From: Alistipes sp.
GTDB taxonomy: Bacteria > Bacteroidota > Bacteroidia > Bacteroidales > Rikenellaceae
Direction: 5' to 3'
Assembly: GCA_017437045.1 (NCBI GenBank)
Contig: JAFSBY010000002.1
Location: forward strand, 62,001-126,000
Length of the DNA: 64,000 nucleotides
The position numbers and the translations under genes were made by a program. The notes below the pieces were generated by a model. The model made no database searches. It had not been told where the DNA came from and was given only the letters and a program-made list of their open reading frames with translations. This document shows positions 50,155-59,956 of the stretch, piece after piece. The stretch's first letter is position 1; each line of letters starts with the position of its first letter.

Positions 50155-51720
50155 ATGAGCGAAATTCAAGCTAAAATTAACAAGCTGATCGACAACCGCG
50201 AGACGGCTCGCATGGGTGGCGGTCAGAAGCGTATTGACGCACAACACGCCAAGGGTAAGTACACGGCGCGTGAGCGTATCCAGATGCTCCTGGACGAGGG
50301 TTCGTTCGAGGAGTTCGATATGTTCGTAACCCACCGTTGCTACGACTTCGGTATGGATAAGAGCCACACCTTTGGTGATGGCGTGGTAACGGGTTACGGT
50401 ACGATCGCCGGTCGCCTGGTCTATGTCTTTGCACAGGACTTTACGGTGACGGCCGGTTCGTTGTCGCTGTCGATGGCCGACAAGATCTGCAAGATCATGG
50501 ATATGGCTATGCGCAACGGTGCCCCCTGCATCGGTCTGAATGACTCGGGTGGTGCCCGTATTCAGGAGGGTGTGAACGCCTTGGCCGGTTATGCCAACAT
50601 CTTCCAGCGTAACGTGATGGCTTCGGGTGTGATCCCGCAGATTTCGGCTATCTTCGGTCCTTGCGCCGGTGGTGCCGTATATTCGCCGGCTCTGACCGAC
50701 TTCATCATCATGAAGAAGGAGACCTCGAACATGTTCCTCACCGGCCCGAAGGTGGTGAAGACCGTGACGGGTGAGGATGTAACGCAGGAGCAGTTGGGTG
50801 GTGCTACGATGCACACCACGAAGTCGGGTGTAGCCCAGTTCGCCGTTGATACGGAGGAGGAGGGTATCCAGATCATCAAGAACCTGCTCTCGTACATGCC
50901 GCAGAACAACATGGAGGATACGCCGCTGGCTATCTGCACCGACCTGCCGACCCGTCTGGAGGACTCGCTCAACGAGATCATTCCCGACAACATCAACAAG
51001 CCCTACGACATGACCGAGGTGATCAAGGCTGTCGTGGATAATGGTGAGTATCTGGAGCAGGCTGCCGGCTATGCCAAGAACATCATCACCTGCTTTGCCC
51101 GCTTCAATGGTCAGTCGGTAGGTATCATTGCCAACCAGCCGAAGTTCATGGCCGGTGTATTGGACATCAATGCTTCGCGCAAGGCTGCCCGCTTCGTTCG
51201 TTTCTGCGACGCCTTCAATATTCCGATCGTGACCTTTGTCGATGTGCCGGGCTTCCTGCCGGGTACGACGCAGGAGTATGGTGGCGTGATTACGCACGGT
51301 GCGAAGCTCCTGTTCGCCTACTGCGAGGCTACGGTGCCCAAGGTGACCGTGACGCTGCGTAAGGCTTACGGTGGTGCTTACATCGTGATGTCGTCGAAGC
51401 ACATCCGTGGTGATATCAACTACGCATGGCCTTCGGCCGAGATCGCTGTGATGGGTGCAAGTGGTGCTGTTGAGGTGCTCTACGGTAAGGAGCTCAAGGA
51501 GCTGGCTGACAAGCCCGAGGAGAAGGCAAAGTTCATCGCCGAGAAGGAGGCCGAGTACAACGAGAAGTTCTCGAACCCCTACAACGCAGCCCGCTATGGC
51601 TACATCGACGATGTGATCGAGCCGCGTAACACCCGCTTCCGCGTGATCCGTGCCCTGCAGTCGCTCGCTACGAAGCGTTTGCAGAACCCCGCCAAGAAGC
51701 ACTCGAACATTCCTTTGTAA
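50155..51720 (+). CDS. mmdA: Methylmalonyl-CoA decarboxylase/carboxyltransferase alpha subunit
   Basis: 521 residues, the usual length. Acyl-CoA carboxyltransferase fold with [14 protein letters not shown] and [14 protein letters not shown] in the first half and [22 protein letters not shown] plus [13 protein letters not shown] in the second. It moves the carboxyl group of methylmalonyl-CoA to the biotin carrier encoded two genes on. Strong codon bias suggests high expression; this also creates a long empty frame on the other strand. Confidence 0.95.
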   Translation: MSEIQAKINKLIDNRETARMGGGQKRIDAQHAKGKYTARERIQMLLDEGSFEEFDMFVTHRCYDFGMDKSHTFGDGVVTGYGTIAGRLVYVFAQDFTVTAGSLSLSMADKICKIMDMAMRNGAPCIGLNDSGGARIQEGVNALAGYANIFQRNVMASGVIPQISAIFGPCAGGAVYSPALTDFIIMKKETSNMFLTGPKVVKTVTGEDVTQEQLGGATMHTTKSGVAQFAVDTEEEGIQIIKNLLSYMPQNNMEDTPLAICTDLPTRLEDSLNEIIPDNINKPYDMTEVIKAVVDNGEYLEQAAGYAKNIITCFARFNGQSVGIIANQPKFMAGVLDINASRKAARFVRFCDAFNIPIVTFVDVPGFLPGTTQEYGGVITHGAKLLFAYCEATVPKVTVTLRKAYGGAYIVMSSKHIRGDINYAWPSAEIAVMGASGAVEVLYGKELKELADKPEEKAKFIAEKEAEYNEKFSNPYNAARYGYIDDVIEPRNTRFRVIRALQSLATKRLQNPAKKHSNIPL

Positions 51721-51738
51721 TCAGACAATTGATCGACT

Positions 51739-52215
51739 ATGTTAGTGAATTTAATTACGACGGATACACCGCAGGCAGTGACCGAAGCCGTTCAGACTGT
51801 GGCCGAGCAGGTGGAGACCGTAGTCGAGCAGGCCGCAACGTCGGCAGATCCGGCCGTGGCTGCAGCTACCGAGCAGGCAGCTGTATGGGGCTGGTCGGAG
51901 ATGTTGTGGTGTACGCTGATTAGCGTGATGCTGGTCTTCGGCGTACTGCTGCTCTTGGTCTTTGTGATGAAGCTCTTCGGTGTGATCTTCGCCCAGAAGC
52001 CGCAGCGTAAGTTGGCCAAGGTGGACGAGAAACCGCTTTCGGACGGCTTGCTGCATGAGGAGGAGATTGTAGCCATCACTACGGCATTGAAACTCTATAA
52101 GAGTGCTCTGCACGACCGTGAGTCGGAGGTGCTGACGATTATGAACGTTCGCCGCGCCTATTCGCCCTGGAACTCGAAGATCCATGGCTTAACCCAGTTG
52201 CCTGACAAGAAATAA
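51739..52215 (+). CDS. Sodium-pump decarboxylase small membrane subunit (OadG-like)
   Basis: 158 residues. A negatively charged Ala/Val/Glu-rich N-terminus, one membrane helix (MLWCTLISVMLVFGVLLLLVFVM, about 55-77) and a soluble tail with EEEIVAITTALKLY and NVRRAYSPWNSK. It anchors the biotin carrier and alpha subunit to the membrane pump. Gaps of 18 and 16 bases to its neighbours. Confidence 0.85.
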   Translation: MLVNLITTDTPQAVTEAVQTVAEQVETVVEQAATSADPAVAAATEQAAVWGWSEMLWCTLISVMLVFGVLLLLVFVMKLFGVIFAQKPQRKLAKVDEKPLSDGLLHEEEIVAITTALKLYKSALHDRESEVLTIMNVRRAYSPWNSKIHGLTQLPDKK

Positions 52216-52231
52216 GTAGAAAATTAAGACT

Positions 52232-52693
52232 ATGAAAGATTACGCATTGAAAATCAATGGTCACACCTATAATGTGCAGATCGACGAGATCAACGAACAA
52301 TCGACGCTGGCACGTGTGACCGTCAACGGAACGCACTACGAGGTAGAGATCGAGGGTGGCAAGGGTGCTGCCCAGATCAAGCCCCAGGTTGCTGCAGCTC
52401 CCAAGGCTGCCAACAGCGCACAGATTACTCCCCAGACGGCTGCCCCGTCGGCTCCCGCACAACGTCCCGCTGCTGCCGCTGCCGGCGCTATCAAGTGCCC
52501 GCTGCCGGGTACGGTGATGGCCGTGAAGGTGGCTGTAGGTGATACGGTGGCTGTAGGCCAGACGCTGCTCGTTCTGGAGGCCATGAAGATGGAGAATAAT
52601 ATTGACTCGGATCGTGCCGGTGTGGTGAAGCAGGTGCTCGTACAGCAGGGTGCTACCGTCATGGAGGGTGATAACTTAATCGTTATTGAGTAA
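52232..52693 (+). CDS. Biotin carboxyl carrier subunit of the decarboxylase
   Basis: 153 residues. N-terminal part about 1-45, then an Ala/Pro-rich linker (about 48-85) and a biotinyl domain with EAMKMEN, where the lysine takes biotin, and [14 protein letters not shown] at the end. It shuttles carboxyl groups from the alpha to the beta subunit. Confidence 0.92.
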   Translation: MKDYALKINGHTYNVQIDEINEQSTLARVTVNGTHYEVEIEGGKGAAQIKPQVAAAPKAANSAQITPQTAAPSAPAQRPAAAAAGAIKCPLPGTVMAVKVAVGDTVAVGQTLLVLEAMKMENNIDSDRAGVVKQVLVQQGATVMEGDNLIVIE

Positions 52694-52698
52694 GCGCC

Positions 52699-53934
52699 AT
52701 GTTTAGATTGCTTGAATCCTCGAATTTTGCGATCGAGAGCATCAAGGATTTCTTCAGCTCGATGGGTTTTACCTCCTTCTTTGCCTCGGCAGAGGAGCTG
52801 GGTGGCACGATTCCGGGCTGGGGTAACCTGATCATGATCGGCATCGCCTTCTTCTTGTGCTATTTAGCCATCAAGAAGGAGTATGAGCCGATGTTGATGC
52901 TGACGATCGCCTTCGGTATGTTCTTGACGAACCTGCCGGGTGCCGGTATGTACCACTCGGAGCTCTTTGCTGGTGGTCATGTTCATTGGGCAGAGTTTGC
53001 CGATGGTGCCGGTCTGTTGGACTATCTCTATTTGGGTGTTAAACTCGGTATCTATCCTTGTTTGATCTTTGTGGGTGTAGGTGCCATGACCGACTTCGGT
53101 CCGCTGATTGCTAACCCGAAGAGCTTCTTGCTGGGTGCTGCTGCTCAGGTCGGTATTTTTGCAACCTTCTTGGCAGCCTTCGCTACGGGAGCCTTTACTC
53201 CCGAGCAGGCTGGTTCGATCGGTATTATTGGTGGTGCTGACGGCCCGACGGCTATCTTCCTCACCTCGAAATTGGCTCCCGAGTTGTTGGGCCCGATCGC
53301 GGTAGCTGCCTATTCGTATATGGCACTCGTGCCGGTGATCCAGCCCCCCATCATGCGTGCTTTGACCACGAAGAAGGAGCGTCAGATCAAGATGAATACC
53401 CTGCGTACGGTTTCGAAGAAGGAGCGTATCATCTTCCCGATTGTATTGGCTGCGATTATTTCGCTCTTGCTGCCCGATGCAGCTCCGCTGATCGGCTGCT
53501 TGATGCTGGGTAACCTGATGAAGGAGTGCGGTGTTGTGGATCGCCTCTCGAAGACGGTACAGAACGAGCTGATGAATATCGTGGTGATCTTCTTGGGTAT
53601 CACGGTGGGTGCAACGGCTACGGCCGAGGCCTTCCTCAATGTCAAGACGCTGATGATCCTGGCTATGGGTATCGTCGCCTTTGGTGTTGCTTCGGCTTGC
53701 GGTGTCTTGTTTGCCAAGTTGATGAACCTCTTCCTGCCCGAGGGTAAGAAGATCAATCCGCTGATTGGTTCGGCCGGTGTGTCGGCTGTGCCGATGGCAG
53801 CCCGCGTATCGCAGAAGGTGGGTCAGGAGGCTAATCCTTCGAACTTCCTGCTGATGCACGCCATGGGTCCCAATGTGGCCGGTGTGGTAGGTTCGGCTGT
53901 TGCTGCCGGTCTGCTGCTTTCGTTCCTGGGATAG
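52699..53934 (+). CDS. oadB: Sodium ion-translocating decarboxylase beta subunit
   Basis: 411 residues with about nine membrane helices. Family motifs [13 protein letters not shown] and [20 protein letters not shown] are present. It decarboxylates carboxybiotin and pumps sodium ions out, conserving energy of propionate formation. Last gene of the operon, five bases after the carrier gene, followed by a strong terminator. Confidence 0.93.
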   Translation: MFRLLESSNFAIESIKDFFSSMGFTSFFASAEELGGTIPGWGNLIMIGIAFFLCYLAIKKEYEPMLMLTIAFGMFLTNLPGAGMYHSELFAGGHVHWAEFADGAGLLDYLYLGVKLGIYPCLIFVGVGAMTDFGPLIANPKSFLLGAAAQVGIFATFLAAFATGAFTPEQAGSIGIIGGADGPTAIFLTSKLAPELLGPIAVAAYSYMALVPVIQPPIMRALTTKKERQIKMNTLRTVSKKERIIFPIVLAAIISLLLPDAAPLIGCLMLGNLMKECGVVDRLSKTVQNELMNIVVIFLGITVGATATAEAFLNVKTLMILAMGIVAFGVASACGVLFAKLMNLFLPEGKKINPLIGSAGVSAVPMAARVSQKVGQEANPSNFLLMHAMGPNVAGVVGSAVAAGLLLSFLG

Positions 53935-53956
53935 GGTAGAGCATTGAATTTGTAGT

Positions 53957-54002
53957 GCAAGGCACGAATAGACAAACCGTCTGTTCGTGCTTTGCTTTTT
54001 TT
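53957..54002 (+). terminator. Terminator of the decarboxylase operon
   Basis: A 17-bp stem (53957-53973 with 53979-53995) and a T-run. Confidence 0.85.
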
Positions 54003-54010
54003 TGAAATAT

Positions 54011-54041
54011 TTTGCAAAACAAAAAACTTTTTGTACCTTTG
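54011..54041 (+). promoter_or_regulatory. Promoter of rplM-rpsI
   Basis: TTTG at 54011-54014, 19 bases, TACCTTTG at 54034-54041. Confidence 0.75.
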
Positions 54042-54096
54042 CGCACCCGCAAAGTGCGGGATAGGATACAACAAGTTAAATTAAACGTAAAACACA

Positions 54097-54552
54097 GTGG
54101 ATTCATTAAGCTACAAGACTATCTCGGCAACGGCTGAGGGCGTTACCAAAGAGTGGTACGTCATCGACGCTACGAACGAGGTATTGGGACGTCTTGCATC
54201 GCAGATCGCGAAGATCCTCCGAGGCAAGAACAAGCCCTGCTACACGCCCCACGCTGATTGCGGTGACTATGTGATCGTGATCAACGCGGACAAGGTGAAG
54301 CTCACGGGCAAGAAGATGACCGACAAGGTCTATGTACGTCACACGGGTTACCCCGGTGGCCAGCGTTTTGCTACCCCGGCCGATTATCTGGCCAAGAAGC
54401 CGACCTTCGTAATTGAGAAGGCCGTGAAGGGTATGCTCCCCAAGACGCGTCTGGGCGAGCACATTTTGAAGAACCTGAAGGTTTATGCAGGTGAGGAGCA
54501 TCCGCACGCTGCCCAGAACCCCAAGGCAATTAAGTTGAACGAAATTAAGTAG
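54097..54552 (+). CDS. rplM: 50S ribosomal protein L13
   Basis: 151 residues. [22 protein letters not shown] at the N-terminus and [21 protein letters not shown] are typical. The start is GTG (GTG-GAT-TCA), giving [10 protein letters not shown] as in related species. rpsI follows after eight bases. Confidence 0.95.
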   Translation: MDSLSYKTISATAEGVTKEWYVIDATNEVLGRLASQIAKILRGKNKPCYTPHADCGDYVIVINADKVKLTGKKMTDKVYVRHTGYPGGQRFATPADYLAKKPTFVIEKAVKGMLPKTRLGEHILKNLKVYAGEEHPHAAQNPKAIKLNEIK

Positions 54553-54560
54553 AAAACAAG

Positions 54561-54947
54561 ATGGAAGTTGTAAACACCGTAGGTCGCCGTAAGGCAGCTG
54601 TGGCTCGCGTATTCGTGAAGCCGGGTAAGGGTCAGATTACCATCAACCACAAGGCATTGGCCGACTACTTCTCGCTGGATATTCTCCAGTTCCAGGTAAA
54701 GCAGCCGCTTCTGGCTACCAATACGCTGGAGAACTATGACATCACGATCAACCTCGTTGGTGGTGGTATCAAGGGTCAGGCTGAGGCCGCACGTCTGGGT
54801 ATCGCGCGTGCACTTTGCGAGATCGACGCTGAGATGCGTCCGACGCTCAAGAAGGCAGGTTTCATGACGCGTGACTCGCGTGTTGTTGAGCGTAAGAAGC
54901 CCGGTCAGCCCGGAGCTCGTCGCAAGTTCCAGTTCAGCAAGCGTTAA
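54561..54947 (+). CDS. rpsI: 30S ribosomal protein S9
   Basis: 128 residues. VGRRKAAVARVFVKPGKG at the N-terminus and the C-terminal KKPGQPGARRKFQFSKR that reaches the P site. Paired with rplM as in nearly all bacteria. Confidence 0.95.
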   Translation: MEVVNTVGRRKAAVARVFVKPGKGQITINHKALADYFSLDILQFQVKQPLLATNTLENYDITINLVGGGIKGQAEAARLGIARALCEIDAEMRPTLKKAGFMTRDSRVVERKKPGQPGARRKFQFSKR

Positions 54948-55177
54948 TTCAACCGCTGGACCGAATTTCGGCAAAAGCACGGCGCAAGTTCCAAACAGTG
55001 GGGGACTATCGAGCGAGCAGAAAGAGGGTTATACCTATTATTTATATATACTCACTCAGCTACTGCCCCTGTGTTGCTTCGCCGCGGAAAATCGCCTGAG
55101 ACTCTCCTCGTGAAGAGGCCGCTACTCGGACGATTGACAAACAGAGAATTAAAATTACAGAAAAACGATTGATTAAA
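54948..55177 (+). promoter_or_regulatory. 230-base leader before rpsB
   Basis: No gene. AT-rich TATTTATATATA near 55037 is surrounded by GC-rich, hairpin-prone sequence (55080-55135). S2 leaders often carry autoregulatory structures; I see no known motif and no full promoter consensus, so read-through from rpsI is possible. Confidence 0.35.
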
Positions 55178-56020
55178 ATGTCACGTACAGATTTTAATAC
55201 ATTATTGGAGGCCGGTGCACACTTCGGTCACCTGAAGCGTAAGTGGAACCCCAAAATGGCTCCCTACATCTTCATGGAGAAGAACGGCATCCACATCATC
55301 GACCTGCACAAGACGGTGCTGAAGATCGATGAGGCTGCTGCAGCCATCAAGCAGATCGCCAAGAGCGGTCGCCGCGTGCTGTTCGTAGCCACCAAAAAAC
55401 AGGCTAAAGAGATTGTTGCCGAAAAGGTAGCAACCGTTGGCATGCCCTATGTAACGGAGCGTTGGGCCGGCGGTATGCTCACCAACTTCCCCACGATACG
55501 TAAGGCCGTTAAGAAGATGGCCACCATCGACAAGATGTTGAGCGATGGTACTTATGACAATTTCTCGAAGCGCGAGAAGCTCCAGATCGAGCGTCAGCGT
55601 GCCAAGTTGGAGAAGAACCTCGGTTCGATTGCCGACCTGACCCGTCTGCCGGCTGCTCTGTTCGTTATCGACGTACAGAAGGAGGCCAACGCTGTGAAGG
55701 AGGCTAAGCGACTGAGCATCCCCGTATTTGCAATCGTCGATACTTGTTGTGATCCTACCGACATTGATTACGTTATCCCTGCAAATGACGATGCATCGAA
55801 GTCGATTGCCGTTATCCTTGACGTGATGTGTGGCGCTATCGCCGAGGGCGTAGAGGAGCGTCGCCTCGAGAAGGAGAAGGAGGCCCAGGAGGCCGAGGCT
55901 GCTGCCCCGAAGAAGGAGGCCAAGCCCCGCATCAAGAAGGCTGTGAAGGCTACCGTTGATGCCGGGAAGGCTGCCGTAGAGGAGGTTGTTGCCGCTACGG
56001 AGGAGGCTACGGAGGAGTAA
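55178..56020 (+). CDS. rpsB: 30S ribosomal protein S2
   Basis: 280 residues. LLEAGAHFGHLKRKWNPKMAPYI, RWAGGMLTNFPTI and PVFAIVDTCCDPTDIDYVIPANDDA are typical. The C-terminal 50 residues are a low-complexity Glu/Ala/Lys tail (KKEAKPRIKKAVKATVDAGK), an extension common in this phylum. ATG 55178 is used rather than TTG 55169. tsf follows after 45 bases. Confidence 0.95.
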   Translation: MSRTDFNTLLEAGAHFGHLKRKWNPKMAPYIFMEKNGIHIIDLHKTVLKIDEAAAAIKQIAKSGRRVLFVATKKQAKEIVAEKVATVGMPYVTERWAGGMLTNFPTIRKAVKKMATIDKMLSDGTYDNFSKREKLQIERQRAKLEKNLGSIADLTRLPAALFVIDVQKEANAVKEAKRLSIPVFAIVDTCCDPTDIDYVIPANDDASKSIAVILDVMCGAIAEGVEERRLEKEKEAQEAEAAAPKKEAKPRIKKAVKATVDAGKAAVEEVVAATEEATEE

Positions 56021-56065
56021 GCCCCAGAAAAAAGAGTTTATAACCGAATAAAGAGTATTGATACT

Positions 56066-56896
56066 ATGGAAATCAAAGCTGCAGATGTGATGAAGCTCCG
56101 CAAGATGACCGGTGCCGGTATGATGGACTGCAAGAAGGCTCTGATCGAGGCTGAGGGCGATTTCGCTCGCGCTCAGGATATCATCCGCGAGAAGGGTAAG
56201 CTCGTTGTTGCCAAGCGTGCCGATCGTAACGCTACGGAGGGTATGGTAGCTACGAAGGTCGTAGAGGGTAAGGCCTATATCCTGTGCCTGGCTTGCGAGA
56301 CCGACTTCGTGGCCCAGAACGAGGAGTATGCTGCTTCGGTAAACGCTATGTTGGATCTGGCTGTTGCTGCTGACGCTGTTGATCGTGACGCCCTGATGGC
56401 TGTTAAGGATGCCGAGGGTCACACGGTAGAGGAGCTGGTAACGGAGAAGTCGGGTCAGACGGGTGAGAAGATAGAGCTGGCTTACTATGCTCGTATCGAG
56501 GCTCCCTACTGCCACGCTTACGTACACTTCAACAAGAAGTTGGGTACGATCCTGGGCTTCAACAAGGCTATCGACGAGGCTACGGCTCACGCTGTTGCTA
56601 TGCAGGCTACGGCTATGGCTCCGATCTCGATCGACGTGGCTGACTGCCCCGCAGAGGTAGTTGAGCACGAGCGTAAGATCGCTGTCGAGGCTATGAAGCA
56701 GGATCCGAAGAATGCCAACAAGCCGGAGGCTATTTTGGAGAAGATCGCTGAGGGTAAGATGCGTAAGTTCTTCGAGGAGAACACGCTGCTGAACCAGTGC
56801 GTAGTAGGCGAGAAGGAGACGATCGCCGAGCTGATCCACAAGGCTGATAAGGAGGCTACGGTAGTTGCTTACAAGCGTTTCGCGCTGGGTGAGTAA
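56066..56896 (+). CDS. tsf: Elongation factor Ts
   Basis: 276 residues. KLRKMTGAGMMDCKKALIEAEGD forms the N-terminal UBA-like domain, with CETDFVAQNEEY next. EF-Ts reloads EF-Tu with GTP. Normal partner of rpsB. Strong codon bias. Confidence 0.95.
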   Translation: MEIKAADVMKLRKMTGAGMMDCKKALIEAEGDFARAQDIIREKGKLVVAKRADRNATEGMVATKVVEGKAYILCLACETDFVAQNEEYAASVNAMLDLAVAADAVDRDALMAVKDAEGHTVEELVTEKSGQTGEKIELAYYARIEAPYCHAYVHFNKKLGTILGFNKAIDEATAHAVAMQATAMAPISIDVADCPAEVVEHERKIAVEAMKQDPKNANKPEAILEKIAEGKMRKFFEENTLLNQCVVGEKETIAELIHKADKEATVVAYKRFALGE

Positions 56897-56917
56897 TTCC
56901 GGAGATCCGGATAGAAG

Positions 56918-56957
56918 AGAGGGGGACGACCAAAGAGGTTGTCCCCCTCTTCTTTTT
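56918..56957. terminator. Terminator of rpsB-tsf
   Basis: AGAGGGGGACGACC pairs with GGTTGTCCCCCTCT, then a run of T. It lies between tsf and the convergent S26-like gene. Confidence 0.85.
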
Positions 56958-56963
56958 TTTGTG

Positions 56964-57365
56964 CTATTTACGACAGATGCGCCGCAGAATAGCCAACGGA
57001 TAACGTCGCAGGGGACGCATCCAAAGCCATAGACGGGCAAAGAATCGGTGCAGTGCTGAAATATCGACAATGCCGTAGATCGCCTCGGGGGCTACGATCT
57101 CTACCCCCGCAATGTTTCCGTCGCCCAGCAATGTAATGCGATTGGGTTCGATGCGGATGATCCGATGCACGGCAAAATGGCCTCCGATATCGGCCAAGAC
57201 GACGTTAAGTCGCCGCAGATCGCCGTCGCGCAAGGGGCGCAGCAGAATGGTCGATCCGCTTCGGAAGAAGGGGAGCATGCTCTGCCCTTTGACGCTGATC
57301 TTGACCGATTTACCCTCTAAAAGAAGATCTCGGACGGCACCAAATACCAATACGTTATTACTCAT
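56964..57365 (-). CDS. S24/S26 signal-peptidase-like protein
   Basis: 133 residues from ATG 57365. KGQSMLPFF holds the presumed nucleophile serine, and FAVHRIIRI a histidine where Ser-His (SipW/archaeal type) peptidases have their base; GDGN follows. The long N-terminal membrane helix of true signal peptidases is missing; the C-terminus is Trp/Arg-rich (LWLWMRPLRRYPLAI). It overlaps the kinase-like gene by eight bases. Such short peptidases accompany kinase/ABC exporter sets in peptide-modification clusters. Role here unknown. Confidence 0.65.
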   Translation of the reverse strand: MSNNVLVFGAVRDLLLEGKSVKISVKGQSMLPFFRSGSTILLRPLRDGDLRRLNVVLADIGGHFAVHRIIRIEPNRITLLGDGNIAGVEIVAPEAIYGIVDISALHRFFARLWLWMRPLRRYPLAILRRICRK

Positions 57366-58248
57366 TCTCGGCCGTTTCGTTGAAGATGGTACTGCGCGAG
57401 AGCTCGGCTGCCTCACGGTTGGGCAGGCAGGCCAGGTGATAAGCCGCCACACGGCGTAACAACTCCGAGAGAAGCCGGTTCACCGCATCGAAGAGTCGCT
57501 CGTCGTGGACAAACGACGGGGGACACGAAGGTTGCAGAGCACCATAGGCTTGTAGCACATGAAGTCTCTTGATCTGATTCTCGGGAGCTTGCGAGAGGCG
57601 CAAGAAGGCGGCAATGCGGCAACAGAGGTTGCGGTAGCAGGGTGTTTTACCACTCCAGGGTGAACCATAGACGCGAGCCTGGTCATCGACTACGCGCACA
57701 AAGGGGCTGTCGTCGTTGAGCAGCCCGGCCCCCTCGATATGCTCGCGCCAGAGGCGGGTGTGGGTGCTTTTGCCGGTCCCCGATTCTCCTAAACAGAGGA
57801 CGGCCGCTTGTCGATAGGTGACCACCGACGAGTGGATGGCCACAACGCCGTGGTGGATGGCGTGGATGTTGAAGGTGATCCACAGACCAAAGCGGAAGAG
57901 CGATACATCGTCCTCCGGGGCGAAGTTGCAGTAGGCATCCGTGCCATCGGGAATATCGAAACGCACCTCCTGGCCGGTTGTCTCCACCTGCATGGTGAAC
58001 AGGTAACCTCCCTCGTAGCTGTAGAGCCGACAGGTGGCATCGGCATCGGGGAAGGGGAAGGTGTCGATCAGCTTCATGGCAGGATCGACCGTGCGAATCT
58101 CGGCAGCGTAGTGCAATTCGAGTACTGCCTCTTCGTCGGTCGAGGTGGCAAAGGGTTTTAACCCGCGAAAATAGAAGTGTGAGGCGTGTAGGCGGAATAC
58201 GAGGTCCGCTACACGATACGTATAACTATTCGTTGTCATCATTTCCAA
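57358..58248 (-). CDS. HPr-kinase-like serine kinase of peptide-modification type
   Basis: 296 residues. P-loop LGESGTGKSTHTRLW (about 155-170), LLNDDSPFVR and YGSPWSGKT match the stand-alone HprK-like kinases seen in lasso-peptide and related clusters, not the HPr kinase of sugar control, whose N-terminal domain is absent. Overlaps both neighbours (ABC exporter by 23 bases, peptidase by 8), so translation is probably coupled. No precursor peptide or cyclase gene is visible. Confidence 0.7.
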   Translation of the reverse strand: MEMMTTNSYTYRVADLVFRLHASHFYFRGLKPFATSTDEEAVLELHYAAEIRTVDPAMKLIDTFPFPDADATCRLYSYEGGYLFTMQVETTGQEVRFDIPDGTDAYCNFAPEDDVSLFRFGLWITFNIHAIHHGVVAIHSSVVTYRQAAVLCLGESGTGKSTHTRLWREHIEGAGLLNDDSPFVRVVDDQARVYGSPWSGKTPCYRNLCCRIAAFLRLSQAPENQIKRLHVLQAYGALQPSCPPSFVHDERLFDAVNRLLSELLRRVAAYHLACLPNREAAELSRSTIFNETAENE

Positions 58249-59944
58249 TGGTTATGATTCGCCGGCAGGCAGCTAAGGAGGTCTCACGATGGGCTATGAC
58301 GAGCAGCGTCAGCCCCTTGTGAGCCTCTGCCAGGGCGTTGATCGTATGGTTGATCTCTTGTTCGGTGGTGCTATCCAAGGCCGAGGTCGCTTCGTCGAGT
58401 AGCAGCAGATCTGCCTGCCGATAGAGGGCACGAGCAATGCCAATGCGTTGCCGCTGACCACCCGACAGGCGACAACCGCACTCTCCGATAGGGGTATCTA
58501 TACCGCGCGGCAACGTGTCGATCAGCTCGCCGAGTTGGGCGTCGCGCAAAGCCTGTTCGATGCGCGATCGATCCATCTGCTCCGAGGCAATGCCCGGGGC
58601 TACATTCTCGGCAAAGGTGCCATCGACCAAAAAGAGGCTCTGCGATACATAACCCACGCGTTGTTGCCAGCTTTTGCGATTCTGCTCGTTGAGCGGAACG
58701 CCGTCGATCGTAATCTCGCCCTGTGTTGGGAAATAGAGCCCCGAGAGGAGGTTGAACAGCGTGGTCTTGCCGCTGCCCGAAGCTCCGCGGAAGCCGATGT
58801 GCTCGCCCTTTTGAATCGTCAGCGAGAGATCGTCGAAGAGCGGTTTGTCGCTGTCGGGAAAGGTGAAACCAATCCCTTGCAGTCGGATTTCGCGCTCGAA
58901 GGAGAGGGGCGTTTGAGTAGTCACCGCGTGGGGCTTGGGATCCGATTTGGTGTCGGCCTCTTGTAGAATTTCGATCGTGTATCGGTTGTAACGAAGAGTC
59001 GTCCAGGCAGCCATCAGTCCGCGAATGGCGGGCATCAACCGCAAGGCCGCAACGGCAAACAGACCAAAGAGTAGGCGGTTCTCCTCGGCACCCATGCCCA
59101 GGCTGACCAACGCCATCAGGCTGATACCAATGGCCAAACCCAACTCGGTGACGATGGCGGGGAGTTGTCCCATATCGGCCTCCCGAGAACGGGTGGTGAC
59201 TACCTCGCGCATGGCTCGGTCAAAACGCTTGAGCATCATGGGGAAGGCTCCGCTGAGTTCGATATCGGCATAGCCGCGAAAGCATTCGGCCACGATGCGC
59301 GACTTCTCGCGTTGAGCGCGATTCTCCTGCTCCCCATAGCGGTTGATGCGCCCCTTGACAAAGCGATAGTATCCCCACGAGGCGGGTACAAAGACCAACA
59401 AGGTGAGTCCGGCAGCCAGCGGTGCATAGAGAGCCAAAGCCCCAAACATCAAGAGCAGGAGCATCGCTTCGGAGAGAATGGCGGCCAATGGTTTGAGCAC
59501 ACCGGCCGTAAAGGCGAGCGATACGACATTGACGTTGCGGGCCAAATGGGCCGAATTGTGCGATTTGATGTAGTGCAGCCCCCGCTGGTGATAACCGATG
59601 AAGAGGCGGCGCGAAAGGTCGCTATACAGATCGTAGATGAACCGTCGCTCGATGCGAGCCAAGAGGAAATTGACGAGGCATTTGATGGCAATCAGCAGGA
59701 TGGTTGCCGCAGCGGCCCATGCAGCAAAGGCGGCCACCGAGGGGCATCCGCTGCGTGTATAGAGGGAGGCAATCCACCCCTCGCCGGTGATCAACTCGGG
59801 ATCGAGTGCTGCCGCTAAAATCGGGACGAGCATTGCCAACCCAACCATGTTGAGCAGCGCGCGCACAAAGAGCGAACAGGCAACACCGACAGCCCGAGGG
59901 CGGAAGGGGCGGGGTAAGAGTTTGCCAATCTGTCGTATCATCAC
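58226..59944 (-). CDS. ABC exporter, fused membrane and ATPase domains
   Basis: 572 residues. Six membrane helices in about 1-320; Walker A GASGSGKTT, signature LSGGQRQRIG, Walker B LLLLDEATSALDS in the ATPase part. No N-terminal peptidase domain. Similar to exporters of lipid-linked glycans and modified peptides. It starts 12 bases after addA and overlaps the kinase-like gene. Confidence 0.85.
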   Translation of the reverse strand: MMIRQIGKLLPRPFRPRAVGVACSLFVRALLNMVGLAMLVPILAAALDPELITGEGWIASLYTRSGCPSVAAFAAWAAAATILLIAIKCLVNFLLARIERRFIYDLYSDLSRRLFIGYHQRGLHYIKSHNSAHLARNVNVVSLAFTAGVLKPLAAILSEAMLLLLMFGALALYAPLAAGLTLLVFVPASWGYYRFVKGRINRYGEQENRAQREKSRIVAECFRGYADIELSGAFPMMLKRFDRAMREVVTTRSREADMGQLPAIVTELGLAIGISLMALVSLGMGAEENRLLFGLFAVAALRLMPAIRGLMAAWTTLRYNRYTIEILQEADTKSDPKPHAVTTQTPLSFEREIRLQGIGFTFPDSDKPLFDDLSLTIQKGEHIGFRGASGSGKTTLFNLLSGLYFPTQGEITIDGVPLNEQNRKSWQQRVGYVSQSLFLVDGTFAENVAPGIASEQMDRSRIEQALRDAQLGELIDTLPRGIDTPIGECGCRLSGGQRQRIGIARALYRQADLLLLDEATSALDSTTEQEINHTINALAEAHKGLTLLVIAHRETSLAACRRIITIGNDDNE

Positions 59945-59956
59945 TTCTTAAACTAC

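Noticed and set aside
49594-51702. 702-codon open frame opposite mce and mmdA
   Set aside because: Shadow frame. The plus strand has two clear, conserved enzymes with strong codon bias, and the antisense product has a low-complexity H/R/L/V-rich composition.
55202-57070. 622-codon open frame opposite rpsB and tsf
   Set aside because: Shadow of two highly expressed ribosomal/translation genes; the composition (S, L, R and H-rich) is not protein-like.
56964-59944. Complete lasso-peptide cluster
   Set aside because: Kinase and exporter fit, but there is no precursor peptide, transglutaminase-like protease or asparagine-synthetase-like cyclase next to them.
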